Source: JBPCOB01 sp051000715
GTDB taxonomy: Bacteria > Actinomycetota > Actinomycetes > JALYNC01
DNA: 8,210 nucleotides
NCBI GenBank assembly: GCA_051000715.1
Contig: JBPCOB010000141.1
Span: 1 to 8,210, forward strand
Reading direction: 5' to 3'
Below, one piece after another: positions 5,340 to 8,210 of the stretch (its first letter is position 1; each line of letters opens with the position of its first letter). A program made the translations under genes and the position numbers. The notes beneath the pieces are model-generated. The model made no database searches. It worked only from the letters and a program-made list of their open reading frames with translations, and had not been told where the DNA came from.

Positions 5340-6698
5340 GTGCGATCGAGGGCGTATCTGCTGGCAGCTGCAGGTGCGCTGACGGCCATCGTGCTGGTGG
5401 AGACGCAGGTCGCCCGCGCCGGCGGCGTCGGACCTGGACGCTACCGGCTGCTCGGCCTGATCCTGCTGTGGTGGGCGCTGACCCTGGTCGGCTCGTGGCT
5501 GCTGCTTCGGGCCCGGCCCGGCCGCGCCGCGCTCGTGCTGCTCTTCATCGGGCTGGTCGCGCTGCAGGTCGGAGCCTTGACCCGGGGCAGCCAGATCTCA
5601 GACGACCTCTACCGCTACGCCTGGGACGGCCGGGTCCAGGCCGCCGGCATCGACCCTTATCTTCCCCCGCCGGTCTCCCCGGACCTCCGCGGGCTGCGCG
5701 ACCCGTGGCTGTGGCCGGATCGCGCGACCTGCGAGCGGCTGAAGAAGCATGACGTGGAGTGCAGCCGGATCAACCGCCCGTACGAGCGGACGATCTACCC
5801 ACCGGTGGCCGAGGCCTGGTTCACCGTCGTACACCTGCTCCCGGGCGGGAGCCGCGAACACCACCAGCAGCTGTACGCCGACCTGGTTGCCCTCGGACTG
5901 ACCGGACTGCTGGTTGGGGTGCTGCATCGGCGCGGGCGGGATCCGCGACTGGCTACGCTCTTCGCGTGGTCGCCGTTGGCCGGCCTGGACCTCGCCTCCG
6001 ACGCCCATGTCGACGGGTTGGCTGTGCTGCTCGGAGTCTGCGGCTTGGTGCTGCTGGTACGGCGACGACCCGTGGTGGGCGGGGCGCTGCTCGGCGCGGC
6101 GGTCGCGGTGAAGCTCTACCCTGCGCTGCTGCTGCCAGCGGCGCTGCGCCGACGGCCGTTGCTGGTCGGCGGCGCGGCGACCGCCGTGGTGGCGGTGTCG
6201 TACCTGCCGCACGTTCTCGTCGTCGGCCCGCGGGTGCTCGGCTACCTGCCGGGCTACCTCCGGGAGGAGCACTACGAAGGCGGCGGGCGGTTCGTGCTGC
6301 TCGGACTGGTAGGGCTGTCCGGTGTCGCCGCCACCGTGGTGGCGGTCCTGCTGCTGACCGTCACCGCGGTCGCGGTGCTGCGTTCGAATCCGGCCAGGGT
6401 GCCGGTGACGGTCGCAGCGCTGTGGACGGTCGGCGCGGCGCTGCTCGTCGCCAACCCGGCGCAGCCGTGGTACTCGATCCTGCTGGTCGCGCTGGCCGTC
6501 GTCGAGGGGCGGCCGGAGTGGCTGGCGGTCGCCATCGCGGCCTACCCGACGTACTTCACGGCGCTGCTGATCGGTGCGCCGGCTCGGCTGGTCGGCGGGG
6601 CAAGCTACGCGGCAGCGGCCGCGGTGGTGCTGGCCGCGACCCTGGCCCGCCAGCGAAACCGGCGGCCATTACCGACCCTCGTAGGTCGAGGGTGGTGA
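5340..6698 (+). CDS. Polyprenol-phosphate-dependent mannosyltransferase-like integral membrane protein (GT-C, GT87-like)
   Basis: A 452-residue membrane protein with about 10-12 predicted transmembrane segments (for example near 6-23, 36-56, 63-80, 179-195, 226-241, 246-268, 274-297, 319-346, 354-371, 375-388, 395-412 and 417-435). The first large extracytoplasmic loop has the GT-C signature SDDLYRYAWDGRVQAAGIDPY (residues 87 onward), with D88-D89 as the probable catalytic or metal-binding acids, followed by YPP (153-155), H223-x-D225, KLYP (258-261) and NPAQPWY (372-378). Such enzymes take mannose or a related sugar from polyprenyl-phosphate-sugar on the outer face to build lipoglycans or decorate proteins; the acceptor cannot be read from sequence. 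GTG 5340 is the first start after an in-frame TGA at 5325-5327 and leads straight into helix 1; its Shine-Dalgarno is poor. The basic tail (433-452) should be cytoplasmic. sucC follows after 69 bp on the same strand. Confidence 0.85.
   Translation: MRSRAYLLAAAGALTAIVLVETQVARAGGVGPGRYRLLGLILLWWALTLVGSWLLLRARPGRAALVLLFIGLVALQVGALTRGSQISDDLYRYAWDGRVQAAGIDPYLPPPVSPDLRGLRDPWLWPDRATCERLKKHDVECSRINRPYERTIYPPVAEAWFTVVHLLPGGSREHHQQLYADLVALGLTGLLVGVLHRRGRDPRLATLFAWSPLAGLDLASDAHVDGLAVLLGVCGLVLLVRRRPVVGGALLGAAVAVKLYPALLLPAALRRRPLLVGGAATAVVAVSYLPHVLVVGPRVLGYLPGYLREEHYEGGGRFVLLGLVGLSGVAATVVAVLLLTVTAVAVLRSNPARVPVTVAALWTVGAALLVANPAQPWYSILLVALAVVEGRPEWLAVAIAAYPTYFTALLIGAPARLVGGASYAAAAAVVLAATLARQRNRRPLPTLVGRGW
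6671..6696 (+). other. Hairpin over the mannosyltransferase stop codon
   Basis: ACCCTCG (6675-6681) pairs with CGAGGGT (6687-6693) around the loop TAGGT, extended by ACC (6671-6673) with GGT (6694-6696) and one bulged G. It overlaps the end of the coding region and lacks a T tail, so it is not a standard intrinsic terminator. It might weaken read-through into sucC or protect the upstream mRNA's 3' end. Confidence 0.45.
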
Positions 6699-6767
6699 GC
6701 CGGCCGATGCGCGCCCTCACTACGCTCCGGCGGACACCGTTCCACTACGGCGACGAAGAGGACCTGC

Positions 6768-7937
6768 GTGGACCTGTACGAGTACCAGGCCAAGGAGCTC
6801 TTCGCGTCCTACGGCGTACCGGTCCCGGCCGGCCGAGTGGCCAGCACACCGGCGGAGGCACGGGCGGCGGCCGAGGCGATCGGCGGCCGGGTTGTCGTCA
6901 AGGCGCAGGTGCAGGTCGGTGGACGGGGGAAGGCGGGCGGCATCCAGCTCGCCGAGAACCCCGAGCAGGCCGCCGCCCAGGCCGAGCGCATCCTCGGCAT
7001 GGACATCCGTGGTCACACCGTACGCAAGGTGCTGGTGGAGCAGGCGAGCGAGATCGCCGAGGAGTACTACGTCTCCCTGCTGCTCGACCGGGCCGGCCGT
7101 GGCTACCTGGCGATGGCCAGTGTCGAGGGCGGCATGGAGATCGAGGAGGTCGCCGCGACCCGGCCGGAGGCACTGGCGAAGATCCCGATCCACCCGCTCA
7201 CCGGCGTCGAGCCGGTGCTGGCTCGCGAGATCGCGACCGCGGCCCGGCTGCCGGCCTCCGCGGTCGACGGCGCCGCCGACCTGATCACCAAGCTGTGGGA
7301 CGTCTTCATGGGCGCCGACGCCACCCTGGTCGAGGTCAACCCCCTGGTGCTCACCGCAGACGGCGAGGTCAAGGCGCTCGACGGCAAGGTGAGCATCGAC
7401 GACAACTCCCTCTACCGGCAACCCGACCTCGCCGCCCTGCAGGACGCCATCGGCGTCGACCCCCTGGAGCAGCTGGCCAAGGCCAAGGGGCTCAACTACG
7501 TCAAGCTCGACGGCTCGGTCGGGATCATCGGCAACGGCGCCGGCCTGGTCATGAGCACGCTCGATGTCGTCACCTACGCGGGCGAGGAGTTCGGCGGCGT
7601 ACGCCCGGCGAACTTCCTCGACATCGGTGGGGGCGCGTCGGCCCAGGTGATGGCCGACGGGCTCGACATCGTGCTGCGCGACCCGTCGGTGCGCAGCGTC
7701 TTCGTCAACATCGTCGGCGGCATCACCTCCTGCGACGCCGTGGCCAGCGGGACCGTGCAGGCGCTGGAGATGCTCGGCGAGCAGGCGACCAAGCCGCTCG
7801 TCGTACGGCTGGACGGCAACAACGTCGAGGAGGGCCGACGGATCCTGGCGGAGGCCGACCTGGCCGTCGTCCACCCGGTGGACACGATGGACGGCGCCGC
7901 CCGGCTGGCGGCCGAGCTCGCGGCGAAGGCGGCCTGA
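6768..7937 (+). CDS. sucC: Succinate-CoA ligase, beta subunit
   Basis: The ATP-grasp subunit of succinyl-CoA synthetase, which interconverts succinyl-CoA plus ADP and phosphate with succinate, CoA and ATP in the cytosolic TCA cycle. At 389 residues it matches the usual 388 or so. The ATP-grasp domain starts at once (MDLYEYQAKELF); VKAQVQVGGRGKAGG (44-58) is the nucleotide-binding loop; N191 in EVNPLV and D205 in LDGK correspond to the Mg-binding Asn199 and Asp213 of E. coli. Residue 20 is Pro, as in E. coli; a Gln here is associated with GTP-specific enzymes, so ATP use is likely. The C-terminal ligase domain runs from about 245, with DGSVGIIGNGAG and NFLDIGGGAS. GTG 6768 is set by GAGGA (6758-6762), five bases upstream. 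sucD follows one base after the TGA, so the two are co-transcribed and probably translationally coupled. A promoter in the 69 bp upstream is not evident. Confidence 0.97.
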   Translation: MDLYEYQAKELFASYGVPVPAGRVASTPAEARAAAEAIGGRVVVKAQVQVGGRGKAGGIQLAENPEQAAAQAERILGMDIRGHTVRKVLVEQASEIAEEYYVSLLLDRAGRGYLAMASVEGGMEIEEVAATRPEALAKIPIHPLTGVEPVLAREIATAARLPASAVDGAADLITKLWDVFMGADATLVEVNPLVLTADGEVKALDGKVSIDDNSLYRQPDLAALQDAIGVDPLEQLAKAKGLNYVKLDGSVGIIGNGAGLVMSTLDVVTYAGEEFGGVRPANFLDIGGGASAQVMADGLDIVLRDPSVRSVFVNIVGGITSCDAVASGTVQALEMLGEQATKPLVVRLDGNNVEEGRRILAEADLAVVHPVDTMDGAARLAAELAAKAA

Positions 7938-7938
7938 G

Positions 7939-8210
7939 GTGGCGGTCTTCCTCGACAGCGACAGCCGGGTGCTGGTGCAGGGCATCACCGGCGCGGAGGG
8001 CAGCCGGCACACCCGGCGGATGGTGGCCAGCGGCACCAACATCATCGCCGGCGTGACGCCGGGCAAGGGCGGCCAGTCCCTCGACGGCATCCCGGTGTAC
8101 GACTCGGTGCCGGCGGCGGTCGAGGCCACGGGGGCGGACGTCGCCGTGGTGTTCGTCCCGCCGCGCTTCGCCAAGGCCGCGGTGGTCGAGACCATCGACG
8201 CCGGCGTACC
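7939..8210 (+). CDS. sucD: Succinate-CoA ligase, alpha subunit, 3'-truncated
   Basis: The CoA-binding and phosphohistidine-bearing partner of SucC. The first 90 residues are present out of about 290-300. They contain the CoA-binding Rossmann start with GITGAEG (15-21), GVTPGKGG (38-45) and VFVPPRFAKAAVVETIDAG (71-89), all at the positions expected for SucD. The active-site His, near residue 246 in E. coli, is beyond the window end. GTG 7939 is separated from the sucC stop by one base; GAAGG at 7925-7929 inside sucC is a plausible ribosome binding site. No stop occurs before the end at 8210, so the gene continues. Confidence 0.96.
   Translation, partial: MAVFLDSDSRVLVQGITGAEGSRHTRRMVASGTNIIAGVTPGKGGQSLDGIPVYDSVPAAVEATGADVAVVFVPPRFAKAAVVETIDAGV

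Noticed and set aside
6721..6726. TACGCT as the -10 box of a sucC promoter
   Set aside because: No -35-like sequence at the proper distance; evidence is too thin to list.
5759..8056. 765-codon plus-strand open frame across the mannosyltransferase and sucC
   Set aside because: It is a shadow frame: its product is Arg/Gly/Pro-rich low-complexity sequence, and it overlaps two firmly recognised genes in another frame.
6720..8195. 491-codon minus-strand open frame opposite sucC and sucD
   Set aside because: It lies antisense to clear sucCD and resembles no protein family; long antisense frames are expected in GC-rich DNA.

Overview
The window reads as chromosomal DNA from a high-GC actinobacterium. 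Base composition is very GC-rich by eye, codons almost always end in G or C, GTG starts are common, and the proteins are actinobacterial in type: a PcrA/UvrD helicase with the C-terminal Tudor-like tail, an IcmB-type cobalamin subunit, a MerR regulator with a B12 domain, and a GT-C mannosyltransferase. I cannot fix the genus. As I recall, icmB also lies between pcrA and sucCD in Streptomyces, so the frame of the locus looks conserved, with lineage-specific genes in the middle.

Layout. (1) 1-1569 (+) is the 3' two thirds of pcrA. (2) 1629-2063 (+) is a stand-alone cobalamin-binding mutase subunit, probably icmB. (3) 2194-3132 (-), convergent with it, is a MerR-type regulator carrying a CarH-like B12 module. 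(4) 3133-3415 is a divergent promoter region with two back-to-back promoter candidates, a hairpin covering the regulator's ribosome binding site, and a second inverted repeat. (5) 3416-4075 (+) is a small lipoprotein of unknown function, ended by a strong intrinsic terminator. (6) 4140-5159 (-) is a beta-propeller lipoprotein. (7) 5160-5339 is a second divergent intergenic region with a diverged tandem repeat and an inverted repeat. (8) 5340-6698 (+) is a multi-pass polyprenol-type mannosyltransferase. (9) 6768-7937 (+) and 7939 to the window end (+) are sucC and the start of sucD.

How the genes may work together. IcmB-type subunits partner with a large acyl-CoA mutase subunit, which is not in the window; SucCD interconverts succinyl-CoA and succinate. 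Both belong to acyl-CoA/TCA metabolism. The only regulator present carries a B12-binding module and ends 130 bp from the cobalamin-subunit gene, so a cobalamin-sensing link is a reasonable but unproven hypothesis. The two lipoproteins and the mannosyltransferase are cell-envelope genes with no evident link to the metabolic genes.

There is no obvious mobile element, CRISPR array, tRNA/rRNA or phage gene. The most interesting points are the MerR-B12 protein, which keeps the W-x9-EH cap but has Glu where CarH has its light-state His ligand, the hairpin over its ribosome binding site, and the duplicated upstream sequence at 5169-5252.
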